Assembly (NCBI GenBank): GCA_032622095.1
Contig: CP136065.1
Span: forward strand, 25,491,141 to 25,555,140
DNA length: 64,000 nt
Direction: 5' to 3'
Source of the DNA: Siphonodentalium dalli
Taxonomy: Eukaryota > Mollusca > Scaphopoda > Gadilida > Siphonodentaliidae
The position numbers and the translations under genes are program-made. This document shows positions 1 through 11,768 of this stretch, one piece after another (positions within the stretch are counted from its first letter, which is position 1; each line of letters begins with the position of its first letter). The notes under the pieces were generated by a model. That model saw nothing but the letters and a program-made list of their open reading frames with translations. It had not been told where the DNA came from and did no database searches.

Positions 1-1547
1 TAATTTATGAATTTGTTTTAGTTCAAAAACAATTAATTCCCCCCATTAAATTGTTTGAAAATCAAAATACAAGAACATTTTCAACCTATTGGTGTGAAAT
101 TTCCAACTAATGCTATGGCAGGTATGAAATTTCCAACTGTTGCAGGGGGGGGGGTGGGGGGTCAGGAAAAACATTACGGATACAAGGTAGAAATTTTGTG
201 TTATTCAGTTTTGGGGACCCACCACCCTGGGAGCATAAGTTTTTTCCACCCAGGTCTGGGACACCCACCCGGGACCGTAAGTTTTTCCCACCCAGGTCTG
301 GGACCCCCACCCCCAAAATTTATGAAAATCTTGTAAATTCTACTAAATAATGTGTTGTTGGCAGGGTAAGGGTCTCTCATTGTGTCTGCACCTGAACTGA
401 GAGAACGCTGATCAAGTACACCCACAAAAAATAAACAAATAAGCACATGGCTGAAAAATAGGCTAACAAAACCAGTGACAAAGCCTTTAAAAACCCAAAT
501 ATTTGTGGTTATAAAGGTAAAATACCCACTTTAACAGGATAGTTATGTCCCTTATTAGAAATAGGTTAAAATATGTGCATGTGTAAAGTAAAAACACCAT
601 CAATTTGATTAAATAAACACAGTTCCAGTCCTCTCCATGTGGGAAATCACTGGTGAGCAACGAGGAGCTCCCCTTAAAATCATTCTAGGCGAGTGGCGAG
701 TAGCTCTCCAACAAAATGTCGAGGCGAGTAGTATCCCAGCAGAAGATGCCGAAGGCATCTCCCGAAGGCCTGAGGGGGGAGAGTACGAGAGGGGGTTAGG
801 GGCCTCCCCCGGAAAATTTTGAAAATTAGATGCTCTGAGATTGAATCTGGAGCCTTTTAATGCTCCAATCACTGTTCAAATAACGATTTTGTGTCAATAA
901 GTGACAAAAATGCAATGCCTCATTGCTAATAGAGGGGGGGGGGGGGGTGTGTGGGTATTTTCGGGACACCGGGATCGACCCTTTTTATTTTTCGGGAATT
1001 GGGATCGTCAGATTTAATTTTCCGGGAATCGGGAACAGAATTCCACCGGGACCCGGGAAAGGTTGAAATTATTTTCCGGGACCCGGGAAATTATCCCCAA
1101 ATAATCGTTTTCCATTTTTATTCGATCACCTAATTATGAACTGATTTCCGCAAAAATGCACACACCCAACCGGTATTCCAGCGATGAAAGATGGGTCAGG
1201 CATGTTTTGTTCCGTTTCATGTGTTTTCGTGATATTCCACGATTTGGATTTTCCCAAGTTAGTCACGTTAATTCAAAGTACAACTCATATACTTTAACTT
1301 CATCTTTGGATTTCAATAGTTATCTTATCTACTGAAATATCTTTAAAATGTCCTTCCAATATTTGATATTTACATAATCAGTCTATTGGAAATATATTGA
1401 ATGATCTTTGATAGTAAAACTGTAACATAAACTTGTGATCAAGAATCGTGTGCCAAATTATATTTATATATATCGTTAATATTTAAAATGTTTATTGAGT
1501 TATATGTTTATTAAACCGTTATGCCAAATTAAATATATATAATTTAT
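1..1547. other. Non-coding A/T-rich stretch with G/C homopolymer runs
   Basis: No credible gene is seen. The stretch holds scattered GGAAATTTCCAAC-type words (about 100-150) that recur near 4.3-4.9 kb and 47.3 kb, a short direct repeat of a CCCACCCAGGTCTGGGACCC-like motif (240-310), and long G runs near 145 and 935. The short open frames here overlap repeats and lack recognisable domains. Confidence 0.6.
955..1095. repeat. Degenerate GGGACCCGGGA-type direct repeats
   Basis: Six or so imperfect copies of a CCGGGAatCGGGA motif separated by T-rich spacers. A similar degenerate array (CCTGGGAACTGGGA) lies at 3724-3880. Copies are too diverged to give a firm period by eye. Confidence 0.5.
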
Positions 1548-1993
1548 TTAAAGGTACTCAACCCGATAAAACTCCTCTCAATTACTATTTCAATGGCTTC
1601 GGGGGTTAAAAATATTTGATTCGAGTCGAGGAAGTCACCCATCAAAGCTCAGATTTGTTAGATATCGATTTTAGAAATCTATTATTTTTCATTATCGGGA
1701 ATACTATCTGGCCCAGAACTTTTTAGAGTTATCCATCCTTGTCTGTTTGAATAGATTCGGAGAACACATCCAGAGCAGATTACGGCAGTTAGTAGTACTG
1801 ATCTCGAGTTTATAACAAATTTCAAAAATCAATATCTAATAACTCTGAACTTTGTTTGATGGGTTCCTCGACTCGAATCAAATATTTTTTACCCCCAAAG
1901 CCAAAGAAATAGTAATATAGGACCCTCCGATCGGATTGTTGTTGTTGGAATCTGTTGAGATGGGGACCCTCTTTACGGGTTGAGTACCTTTAA
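1548..1993. mobile_element. TTAA-flanked foldback MITE, family E, copy 1
   Basis: The ends are TTAAAGGTACTCAA and its reverse complement, each including TTAA. The subterminal ~100 bp (from the TTGGCTTCGGGGGT segment to the CATCAAAGCTCAGA segment) are repeated in inverted orientation near the other end. At least four copies exist in this window (1548, 20855, 25054, 45014). TTAA at both ends is the target signature of piggyBac-type transposons. No transposase is encoded, so it would be mobilised in trans. Assignment to piggyBac is inference. Confidence 0.75.
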
Positions 1994-2317
1994 CTGTTTT
2001 TAATGTAAGTTCTCTGTAGGGAGTATTAAGCTGTTGTCGACACCGTGCATCTGTAACGACTACCAACAAAGTCTGCTGGTATCCAGTACATTTTAAAGTC
2101 ATTTATTTACGCGAGTTTTACCACTGGTCAATCTAAGCTGTTGTATCTGGTGACCTGGGTACATCCGTGTTGTCTCCTATTTCTCAGTTGGTTTGTGACT
2201 TGGTTTTTCATACTAACATTCCAGTTATGGGGCACAATCTCAAATCACAAACCGTCTTAGATATATTGAGACCACATGAATTTGCATACATCACCTGGAC
2301 GGTGTCAGACCGGTTTT

Positions 2318-2632
2318 CCGAAGACCTATTACTACGAAGGCCCACAACTCCGAAGACCCAATTCTCCGACGGCCCACAACTCCGAAGACCCGATTCTCCG
2401 ACGGCCCATAACTCCGAAGACCCGATTCTCCGACGGCCCATAACTCCGAAGATCCGATTCTCCGAAAGCCCATAACTCCGAAGGGCCGATTCTCCGAAGA
2501 CCTATAACTCCGAAGACCTATAACTCAGAAGGGCCGATTCTCCGAAGACCTATAACTCCGAAGGCCCGATTCTCCGACGGCCCATAACTCCGAAGGTCCG
2601 ATTCTCCGAAGGTCCGATTCTCCGAAGATTTT
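2318..2632. repeat. 16-bp tandem repeat array (left arm)
   Basis: About 19 units of 16 bp. Two subtypes alternate, CCGAAGACCCGATTCT and CCGACGGCCCATAACT. The array translates into a run of repeated residues in several frames; these are artefacts of the repeat and not a protein. Confidence 0.85.
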
Positions 2633-2673
2633 GTTTTATCGGGGTATTATCGTTTACTAAATAGTGTACAGTC

Positions 2674-2870
2674 CAGTGGCGAAGCCAAGGGGTCCCAAAA
2701 TTCCCACTGCCCCCATTAAACATCTACTTGCTATTTCAGACAATATGGGCCCCTACCAAAACATGTTATGTCCAATGTCATGTAAACGCCCGGAAATCGT
2801 TCATGGGGCATAAAAATATTCAAACTTTTCCTACTGCCCCCACCTAAATGGGAATCCTGGCCCGCCACTG
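2674..2870. mobile_element. CAGTGGCG-ended MITE, copy 1
   Basis: Begins CAGTGGCGAAGCCAAG and ends CCTGGCCCGCCACTG, an imperfect terminal inverted repeat of the CAGTGGCGG type seen in many hAT-related non-autonomous elements. It is flanked directly by the 16-bp array. No clear target duplication is visible. Confidence 0.6.
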
Positions 2871-3021
2871 ACTATACACCAGATACTATAACGTTACGTT
2901 GGCCCATGATATGCCAGAGTAAAATGTACAGGGGTGAATGGGGAAGAACTTGTCGCCCCTGTGCACGTTAGGCTACTCTGACATTCTTGCAGCGTTTCGT
3001 TATAATATACCCGGTGCACAC

Positions 3022-3308
3022 CAGTGGCGGAGCCAGGGTTCCCATTTAGTGGTGCACATTAATTAGCATATGTGGGGGATATGTGGGGGATATATCATGC
3101 ATATGATATGCCGAAAGCATATCACGAAGGCCTGATTTGTGGAGCGCATACATGGGAGGGGTCACCCCCAATCGTTGGTCCGGGTGCTCCCCTGGGCAGG
3201 AACACTGTGAATATTTGAATGCCTAGGAGGGATTTCCTGACGTTTACATGACATTTGACATGTTTTTTGGGGGCGGTCTTCCCTAGGGCCCCATTGACCC
3301 CGCCACTG
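3022..3308. mobile_element. CAGTGGCG-ended MITE, copy 2 (inverted relative to copy 1)
   Basis: Ends are CAGTGGCGGAGCCAGG and CCCCGCCACTG. The right half, read on the minus strand, matches copy 1 (shared AATATTCAAA, ATGTCATGTAAACG and GGGCAGTAGG-like words). The left half has an extra GGGGGATATGTGGGGGATAT duplication near 3075. Confidence 0.55.
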
Positions 3309-3343
3309 GACTGTACACTATTTAATAAGCGATGAAACATGAT

Positions 3344-3596
3344 CTTCGGAGAATCGGACCTTCGGAGAATCGGACCTTCGGAGAATCGGCCCTTCGGAGT
3401 TATAGACCTTCGGAGTTATGGGCGTTCGGAGTTATAGGCCTTCGGAGTTATGGGCTTTCGGAGTTATGGGTCTTCGGAGTTATGGGATTTCGGAGAATCG
3501 GGACTTCGGGGTTATGGGCTTTCGGAGAATCGGGGCGTCGGAGAATCTGACCTTCGGAGAATCGGACCTTCGGAGTTATGGGTCTTCGGAAAAACG
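3344..3596. repeat. 16-bp tandem repeat array (right arm, inverted)
   Basis: About 16 units of the reverse complement of the left array, for example CTTCGGAGAATCGGAC and CTTCGGAGTTATGGG. Unit order differs from the left arm, so the arrays have evolved separately since the inversion. Confidence 0.85.
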
Positions 3597-3723
3597 CTAC
3601 GTAACCCTTATGATTTACTGGCTACTGTCTGGTATCATAAGATAGCATAAAAATACAATATATGTACATTTATCTACATTACTTGTGAATATTGTATGTT
3701 TTGTCGATACTCTATATATATAA

Positions 3724-3880
3724 TATTTTAATTCCTGGGAACTGGCTTTTTTTTTAACTGGGAACTGGGATTTGCTTTTAATTCTTGGGAACTGGGAAAT
3801 GGCATATTTTTTTCCTGAGAACTGGGATTTGCTGATTTATTTCCTGGGAATCTGGGATTGGACCCCCACCCCGTCCCCCC
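3724..3880. repeat. Degenerate CCTGGGAACTGGGA repeats
   Basis: Four or five copies of an (A)CTGGGAACTGGGATTTG-like unit with T-rich linkers of variable length. Confidence 0.5.
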
Positions 3881-4239
3881 TCCCTAATAGTACACAAGCA
3901 AGTAAGTTGGTATGTATACTTGAAATAAAGTTATCTGATATATTACCGGTACGCATTTGAAGCATGTTAAAGGGAGAAATTGTGGACAAAAACTTAAAAT
4001 ATAGAGCCCCCTCACTTGTATAAGGCTATAGTATGCACTACTATATGAATCTGATTCAGAGTTTCAGTGATTGTTTCAATTCATTTTGAAGCTGTAATTT
4101 GTCTTAGAAATGATTTTGGAAAAACATTGCATGACATCAGAAAAAATCTGCATTCCGGGCTCGGCGACACCACCCACCCGGTCCTTGTATCCTGTAAATT
4201 TTTTTCGACCCCCCCCCCCCGACTGTTGAAAACTTTTAC

Positions 4240-4960
4240 CAAAGTTGGGGGTGTGAGCAGGGATGTGGCTAGAGGGGGGGGGGGGTGTGTGGGGGGAGGT
4301 GTGTCTCACCCCAACTTTGGTCATCAGTTGGAATGGTCATCAGTTGGAAATTTTCCAACCTTAGGGGGGGTGACAGGTTGGAAATTTCCAACACTTGGAA
4401 AGCTTGTGTCCTGGTCCTCCCCCGTGGCTAGTCAAAGCTGCTACTAAATTTAAGAAAACAATATTGTCATACATTTGGTCAACATTGTCATTGGAATTGT
4501 CATCATTTGGAAATTTTCCAACCTAAGTTGGGGGGGGGGGTGTCAGGTTTGAAATTTCCAACTCTAAGAAGACTTGAGGCTAGTCTAGATGCTAGGATTT
4601 TGCGATTTTCTTGTTCAGATTTCAAAATTTTCGAACACCGGGCCGAACCATGGTCGGCCCGGTGTGTCACTGTCCCTGCACCGTGACCAATACAAAACTG
4701 CTAATTAGTTTAACAAAATAATAGTTTAGTACATTCGGTCAAACTTGTGGACTGAAATGGTCATCAGTTGGAGAATTTTCCAACCTAAGAGGGAGTATGA
4801 GGTTTGAAATTTCCAACACTAGGGAAGCTTCAGTTGAGACCGGTCTAGATGCTAGCATTTGCGATTTTCTTGTATAGTTTTCCAAATTTTCTCACACCGG
4901 GCTGAACAAACATGGACGGACACAATGTCCTGGTCTCTTACCCGTAGCCGTGTGCATTTT
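4240..4960. repeat. Three diverged copies of a ~200-bp repeat
   Basis: The words GGTCATCAGTTGGAAATTTT and GAAATTTCCAACACT recur as pairs at about 4320-4400, 4490-4570 and 4750-4830, each followed by a TCTAGATGCTAG... segment and a CACCGGGC segment in the later copies. No coding potential is seen. Confidence 0.55.
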
Positions 4961-4972
4961 TCTGGAGTAGGC

Positions 4973-6913
4973 TACCGTAAAACGGGGTGACTTTGCCACC
5001 TTTTTGGCATATTTCTATGTAGCATTCAGGCCCAAGCTAAATTCAGAAAACAGTTATACAGTCATTTAACTCAGGTAACTTCATGCTATATATTTCATGT
5101 GTGGTTATAGTCCATGTATGTTTGGAATGAGAGCATGTACTGAAAAAGTTGGGTGGCAAAGTCACCCCATGGGTTGGGGTGACTTTGCCACATGTCGGTA
5201 CGATTCTCTGTATGCTTCTATGTGTGTTGAAAATAACAGTGCCACATGTATCTGTTGTCCATTTTATATGGGCCTGGTATAGTATAATGTATAGATTTTG
5301 CTAAAAGGGTCATTCATTCACATATAAGTAGACCAGACCGCTTTGGACCAGTCCAACTTCATACAAGGGTACCAGACCAGAATGGCCTGGACCGGACAGG
5401 ACTGCCTAGTCAATGGACTGGACCACGCACGACCACCTAGGGTGGTCCAGTCTGGTCTGCATCACTAATGTCTTTATAATCTTGATTATGAAATATAGAG
5501 AACACATAATTGTCAAAATAATACATGTGCTAATATTGTGCAACTACTAGGATAGGCTGTTTTTGGTGTCACATGGCGAAAACTATGCTACTGATGGGAC
5601 GATGTCATAAACTTCACTCCGCAAGAGCGTCTTGGTTATCACTGAAAGGTCACAAAAAAGCATGCCCTAAGCTAAATACTCTTAAGAATTTCCAGTCACA
5701 TGTTTCTCCAGATTGCATCCAATACAATGGATTATGGTGATGATCTCACCAAGATACATGTATCTGCTCAGATTGTGATGAATGTACCGATACTTTGTAA
5801 ATGAGTGATAGACCATAATTACAGTTAATCCAGTACATACCGTATAATACAGTCACTGGGCATCTGGATTAATGCATAGTAATCTGTGATGATCACTTGA
5901 ATCACTTTATTTTACACCTGTATTCATATGTTTACTATAGTCCTATTGTTTGATACTGTAGTATGTGACCAGCACACAGCCACACACATGTGAATTAACT
6001 TTGAGGAGTGGTGTGATTACACATCAGAGATGTTTTTGCGTGGAGGTGGGTGACCGCGATGGTGTTTGTGGTATAAGATATATCAACCCCCTCACCTGTA
6101 TTAGAAATACTGCCCAATGACTGAAATCCACATAACAACAGGTTTACCAAGCAATGAGAAGATTTGTGAGCTTGATAATGCCTTAGTAACTTAGTGTCAC
6201 CACAGTCATGGCTGAATAAAACCTATGATTCTAAAATGGTACAAATACATGTATTCTATTGGTTCGAAACGGTATTGCCTTCAATGGTAAAAATATCCAT
6301 CTATAGGCTTTTTGCAGTTTTTATGCAATAGGGCTTATTAGGAAATACCATGCTAAATTTTTATACATGAAGATGCAAGTTTTGATACTAATAACAGTAT
6401 TAACTGAAGTTAAGTGATAGATTCTATATAAATATATGTGGCTTGTAAATTTTTCTGTTCTAATTTGATGCGGGGTTACTTTGCCACTATGGCAAAGTGA
6501 CCCCGAGCGATTTCAATTCTCACATGGAAATTTGTTTTTTTTCCAAATTACAATTAAATAATATAATACCAGGAAAAATAAATATATTCATGGAAACAGG
6601 ACCAAATAGCAATAAACATGAACTTTCCCTTAGGTATGTATCATTGCTGGTCTCGAAGAAACCCTACAAATTTGGAGTTATGTAGAAAATTTGCCAAAAT
6701 GTTCTATAAAGGTCGCGTGGTGACCTTGACCTTCAGAATTTGTATACATCAATTTTTGTGGCACATGTGATATAATCTGAACTTGTAAAATCATTAGTAC
6801 ATATGAAACATTTTGCTATCTGGTTATTGGTGCTGAGCTGTTAATTCTTAACTTTTTCTCAGTGACGTGGCAAAGTCACCCCGTTGGTGGCAAAGTCACC
6901 CCATTTTACGGTA
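4973..6913. mobile_element. 1.9-kb TIR element with TA ends and internal terminal-motif copies
   Basis: The ends are an imperfect 28-bp inverted repeat beginning TACCGTAAAACGGGGTGACT, with TA at both outer edges, as for a TA-duplicating (Tc1/mariner-like) transposon. The inner part of the terminus (GGGGTGACTTTGCCAC) also occurs internally as inverted pairs at 5153-5191 and 6472-6505 and twice in direct orientation at 6864-6900. No transposase frame is seen. It shares its layout, but not its sequence, with the element at 39111-41377. Confidence 0.7.
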
Positions 6914-8144
6914 CTAGATGTTAGGATTCATGCAATTCTCAGGTTAAAGTATCTGAATTTTCTTATACCGGGCATATATAACAACATAGTTTATGAATAC
7001 ATAGGATATTAGGCCTGAGGACTGATGTGCAAGGGGTGGGGGTGCAAATGGAATTATGCAAAACTTGTGTTTGGTCTGTGAGTGTGATTCTGATTCGAGG
7101 GTGGGGGTGCAAATGGAATTATGCAAAACTTGTGTTTGGTGTCTGATTCTGATTCAAGGGGGGGGGGTGCAATTGGAATTTCCCAAGGTGGACATCCCCA
7201 ACGGAGACCATCTAGCCACATCCCTGGGTGTGAGACCACCCCCCAACCCCCCTGTCGTCGCGTATCGATCGGGTCTGGACGTGTGACTGTGAATCGTCAA
7301 TTGGTATTACTAATTAGCAATGATAATTAAATTATGGTAATCTAATTTAAGTTTTCAAAAACCCATGATTTCTCGGGAACTAATTTCGTGAATTTCATAC
7401 ATTCAATGTTTTAGTAAAAGTACCGTAACTACGGTTAATGTTCACAAATTTTTAAAAAGTTGAGTCAACAAAATCTCACCTGTAATTTGTTCTGCATTGA
7501 TATAGCGAAGTACGGTGACTTATCATTCCATGGTTACTGTGTACACTATTTACGTTTTATTCATATTATGGGACGTACCATATAGTGCACATGGCTTGAT
7601 GACGTGGTGCGCACACCGGAAACGAAATTTCTCACGAGGATCCATTCTGCGGTGAACAAAATTCATTTTTCTCCTTTAAAGGTTTAGATCAAAGTGATAA
7701 TCTTTATAAAACAAAGTTATTATTAGGTCACCTAGATGAATATAGAAATAAACTAATATTTTGACTCAAGACTTTGTGCAAAATTTTGTTAAAACTATTT
7801 GCGTGTCGTATTTTCGCGATATGATTATGAATCATGATTACAATTGTGTTTATAGTCATAGCATTGACAATGACAAGTACTACATGTGTTCAGGAAACTG
7901 TCAAGTTACAACTTTATTGGAAAGTCACACTAGTAATCAATTTCAGAGTTATTAGACATTACACGGACCAACATCAGAAGGAATTGACAGGACATTGGGA
8001 TGACCTCTGTCTCTGAGTCCGCTCTTTCTGTACACCCGAATGATGTGGAAATTTTTGTGTGGCCTGGAAAAATGGTGCCTGACCTGATACAACAAACTTT
8101 AAATATATCCCCACTTTTCAAAGAAAATGATGGGTATGCTGGAT
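6914..8144. other. Non-coding stretch
   Basis: Contains the ~65-bp tandem repeat at 7026-7190 and otherwise no gene or RNA that can be supported. Short frames near 7761-8016 have no recognisable domain. Confidence 0.5.
7026..7190. repeat. ~65-bp tandem repeat, about 2.5 copies
   Basis: The unit contains GGGGGTGCAAATGGAATTAT, then AAAACTTGTGTTTGGT and GATTCTGATTC. The third copy is partial and has a longer G run. Confidence 0.75.
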
Positions 8145-8502
8145 AGAGGTGCCACGATTATTGATTTTGATAATCGGTTATCAATAATCGACTATAAGTA
8201 TAATCGATTAATCGTACCTAATAACACCAGTGGAAGTATTCCGGGTGCGTCGAAATACCAAGCTGAGGAAAACTAAGGCAGAAAATGACACTTAAAGCAT
8301 GTTTTGTGGTGTATAATGAAGAAATAAACCATAATAATACAACATAACGTGATTTTATTTGAGTTTTGATGACATAGCGAGAGTAAAACTTGAAAAAAGC
8401 GATCGCGAAAACTTCAGCTTAGTATTTCGTCAGGTACTGCTTGGTGCATCATCGATAGGTGATAATTGAATTGCTTGGTTCGCGAAAAGACTGATAATTT
8501 CT

Positions 8503-9439
8503 AGAGGTGGGACGGTTATGGGTTTTTCGTGATCGGTTATGAACGGCAAAAAACCGCGATTAACCGGTTAACCACATATTATAGGTACTATTATGGGTGG
8601 GTAAGCCCAGTATGCAGAACGGCGATGATTGTGATGCTCACTGACATGGTAAGTTTGAGAACGGCTCCTGCCCATTATACAAAGAAGTTGTCACCCATGA
8701 CACACATAATCACATATCTAATTAAGTACACATCTTCAATTTATTACTGAATAACATAAATATACAATGTCATTCCCCTGTGAGGCTGTGTTGTGTTCAT
8801 TTATTGTCCTTGTAAAATTACTCCATCGCCATCGGGATATGTGATCGGGCGGGAAGCTGAACACACCGACACGGAAGTGACGACTAGAAAGGTTTAATAT
8901 ACATTCCGGAATATTTTATTGATTATTCCGCAATTTCCGGTAGCTGGGTGGGCGAACAATTATTATTTATTCTTAATGAAATAATTACATATACGTTGGT
9001 ATGTGATGTTGTCCGGGGGGGGGGGGGGGATGGATTGAAGGGCCGGGAGTCCCAAGCAGACAACTCCGTCGGCTTCATATCAAAGTGAAAACGACATGCC
9101 ATCGATGCCGGCGTGGCACTGAATACGAGTCATGCGATGTGACAATGTTGTAAGATCACACGTGTGCTGACCCTTTGATGTTTCGTTTTGACGTCGGCAG
9201 GCTGTTAAATGTAGCCTTCAAAGAGCCCACACACCGCGTTTGATGTTGTTCCGTCAATCTCGGATTCATTTTAATTGACAGAGACAGATTAACCCTCTTA
9301 TAGCCAGTTATAGCTGACCATCACAGTGATCATACACTATAATAGTGATGTTACGGTTAACCGACCACGGCAAATCCGTGACCGGTCACGGCCATAGTTG
9401 GTGGTTAACCGGTTAACCGCATAACCGTCCCAGCTCTAA
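8503..9439. mobile_element. Inner hAT-like element with 8-bp target duplication
   Basis: Begins AGAGGTGGGACGGTTATG and ends CATAACCGTCCCAGCTCTAA. It is flanked on both sides by TAATTTCT (8495-8502 and 9440-9447), an exact 8-bp duplication. Subterminal GGTTAACCGGTTAACC words are shared by both ends. It is non-autonomous: no transposase frame is present. The interior has a G run at about 9017 and unrelated sequence. Confidence 0.8.
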
Positions 9440-9749
9440 TAATTTCTATCACAACTAGTAGTATCGACTTGTTTAAACTCCCTCGTACCTTATATTTTAG
9501 AAATAAAGAGCGTTTCATATTACCATTTAATTATTTTTATTTGATTTTATTTGGAAAACTGATTGAATTTACAAAGAGCGTTTCTTATTTGATTTGAAAA
9601 CAAATGTCTGATACGGTAGAAAAATAGCGTTTCGTATCATCTGAAATTGATAAATTGATAATTCAAATTGTTTAACTTTAATTGTTGAAATTGATTGAAA
9701 TTGTAAAATTTGTTGAAATGGAGTAAAACAGATTGAAATTGAGTTAGAT

Positions 9750-10073
9750 TTAATTACTCCAGTCGCTGTCGTTTAATGGTATATTTTCCTGCATGTTTTG
9801 ACAAAGTGCATAATTACCAGCACCATATAGCACACTTCTGACTTCGCGGCGCTGATCTTGTACTATGTCATACAGTCTGTCCGTCAAATCAGGCAATTTT
9901 AAAACTTTCCACTCGTTTTCCAAATTAATTACATTGTTCATGCTTTCACAATTATTGTTCGTCCACAGGCGATGAATAACAGATTGATGACTTAGTCTAG
10001 GAAGAAACACTTTCGCCTTCAATTTTGGAAATAGCGTCTTTGTCAAATATTTGTTAGTCCTGTAAAGATTCAA
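9750..10073 (-). pseudogene. MULE transposase C-terminal relic
   Basis: A 107-residue minus-strand frame contains the core TNNNCESMNNVIN followed by KLPDLTDRLYDIVQDQ and VLYGAGNYAL. This resembles the C-terminal part of Mutator-like (MULE) transposases, where a CES(I/M)N motif follows the catalytic region; the assignment is from memory of the family. The catalytic DDE region is absent and no longer frame continues upstream, so it is a fragment. It sits between the long inverted repeats of 8252-10495. Unsure whether a host exon could reuse it. Confidence 0.55.
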
Positions 10074-11000
10074 CCATTTTCGTTTCTATGAAACCTTTCT
10101 ATGAAACCTTGCTTGAATATCACTGTCAAAACATCACTGAACTCTTTTTCGGAAAGCCAGAGTAATCCGCGATGGCACATCGGTAATTAATCAGCAACAA
10201 AGACTGTACCGCGCAATACAAATGCTCAGGAAAATTAATTAATATCACCTATCGCTGATGAACCAAACAGTAGGCCCTATCTGTAAATGACGAAATACCA
10301 AGCTGAAGATTTCGCGATCGCTGCACTTTTTCTAGTTTTACCGCTGCTATGTCATCAAAACTCAAATAAAATCACGTCATGTTGCATTATTATGGTTTAT
10401 TTCTTCATTATACACCACAATACATGCTTTAAGTGTCAATTTCCGCCTTAGTTTTCCTCAGCTTGGTTCTGCTTGGTTCAGCTTGGTATTTCGACGTTCC
10501 GAGTATTCCATAATATGGCCTATTGGCTGGGTGCTGGTTAACTGAACTGTCGCTGGTTGTTTGAGGCATCCGCTGAAGTAATTTTTACATTAATAAAGTG
10601 CATCATAAACCACTGTTAATGACCAATGAACACAATGTATTCAATACCAGCACAATTAGTGTAAACATATTTTTATTCCCAAATCCAAACATATATTTAT
10701 TTCCAAATCCAAACAAATAACATAATATACCAGCACAATGTTATGTTTATAATATTTGTGAGTTCATTAGAACGAACATAGCTATTAATTTCAGTGTTAT
10801 ACAAACAATGTATTTAGCAGCACCCGTATATTTGAAAATGTTAATAGATTCATATTTCCACAACAGGCGATATCTATATGACAATGTCAATGACAGAACT
10901 CTACCAGCATAACAACATAATTTCAATCCATTATGATTGTGACATTTTTACCAATACATTTTCATTAGTACTGGAACAAAAAGTCGAAAGACTTGATCCA

Positions 11001-11026
11001 TGATTATGATGATGATGATGATGATA
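11001..11026. repeat. (GAT)n microsatellite
   Basis: Seven or so GAT/ATG triplets in a row inside the outer hAT-like element. Confidence 0.85.
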
Positions 11027-11768
11027 TAAAAGTAGGAATGCACGACGGATGGAGTTTCATCAAACTTCGAGAGCGTGGATAACAATCACAAAGGTGTGCC
11101 CCCACCTGCAAATTGCAGGACTCAGAACAAGTTTAGTGTTTGATAATATCGAGTTTCATTCAGGATTCACTGCATGATACCCGATAGCCTATACTAGTAA
11201 CATCTAAGTATACTTATAATGCAAACAAAGTATACTCGCAAATGACATCGCGGAGAACATCGCTGATTAAAATGGCATAGGTTCCCTGGTTTCCAGAGAA
11301 TGTCAATCAACTCCCCATTGGTTCAATCAGATTCAAGGGCAAGTGCATTCAGTTCATTGGACACGGTGACAGTCGGCACATTTCAAAGATGTAGTGCCGC
11401 CTTTCAAGTATAATGTAAATATACAACTATGTCGCCATAAGTTCAAAGCTGCAGTGTCGCTAATTTGTAGAATATACAACGACCCGTAGAGTAACCATGT
11501 TGCATCATCAAATGCTGACTGTTTGCAACATAAGTTAGTAGTACTCATGTTGTCAGAATCTCTTTGATATGCGATCAAAGGTTGTAAACCCATCGGTTGT
11601 AGATTAAACTGTGTAAAACAAACACAGTATTCAATAATACCTGGCATTTTCTGATGTAAAAATAAAAAAGGCAAATTAATCGACGATGGAAATGGTATTA
11701 AATCAATTATCGGCTTTATCAACGGTTCATCGATTATACAATTAATCGTGGCACCCCTAATACTGGAT

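Larger units (their letters stand above)
2318..3596. mobile_element. Foldback structure with tandem-repeat arms
   Basis: Two ~550-bp arms (2318-2870 and 3020-3596) are inverted copies around a ~150-bp spacer. Each arm has an outer array of 16-bp repeats and an inner MITE-like segment beginning CAGTGGCG. The sequence next to the array (ACTAAATAGTGTACAGTCCAGTGGCG at about 2655-2681) has its reverse complement at about 3300-3326. Foldback elements with tandem repeats in their inverted termini are known in animals; membership of that class is inferred. Confidence 0.7.
8252..10495. mobile_element. MULE-like element with ~180-200 bp inverted repeats
   Basis: The segments 8252-8435 and 10289-10495 are inverted copies of each other. 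Each is bounded by CGAAATACCAAGCTGA-type ends and shares the words GTGTATAATGAAGAAATAAACC and TTTGAGTTTTGATGACATAGC (read on opposite strands). A MULE transposase relic lies between the arms, which fits the long terminal repeats of that superfamily. Target duplication is not clear. A second element (8503-9439) is inserted next to the left arm. Confidence 0.65.
8145..11760. mobile_element. Outer hAT-like element of a three-level nest
   Basis: Left end AGAGGTGCCACGATTA and right end TAATCGTGGCACCCCTAA are inverted repeats. They are flanked by TGCTGGAT (8137-8144) and TACTGGAT (11761-11768), an 8-bp duplication with one difference. An 8-bp duplication and this type of end fit the hAT superfamily. 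No hAT transposase is recognisable. The interior is interrupted by the MULE-like element at 8252-10495. The frame covering 11354-11806 on the minus strand runs across the terminus and is not considered a gene. Confidence 0.7.

Noticed and set aside
2167-2475. Open frames with repeated residues over the 16-bp array, on both strands
   Set aside because: A 16-bp period gives open, repetitive translations in several frames; no start context, domain or codon pattern supports a gene. The same holds for 3332-3650.
5329-5465. GGACCAG/CTGGTCC-rich segment as an inverted-repeat element
   Set aside because: The words GACCAGACC and GGTCTG recur, but arms could not be aligned into a convincing terminal repeat.
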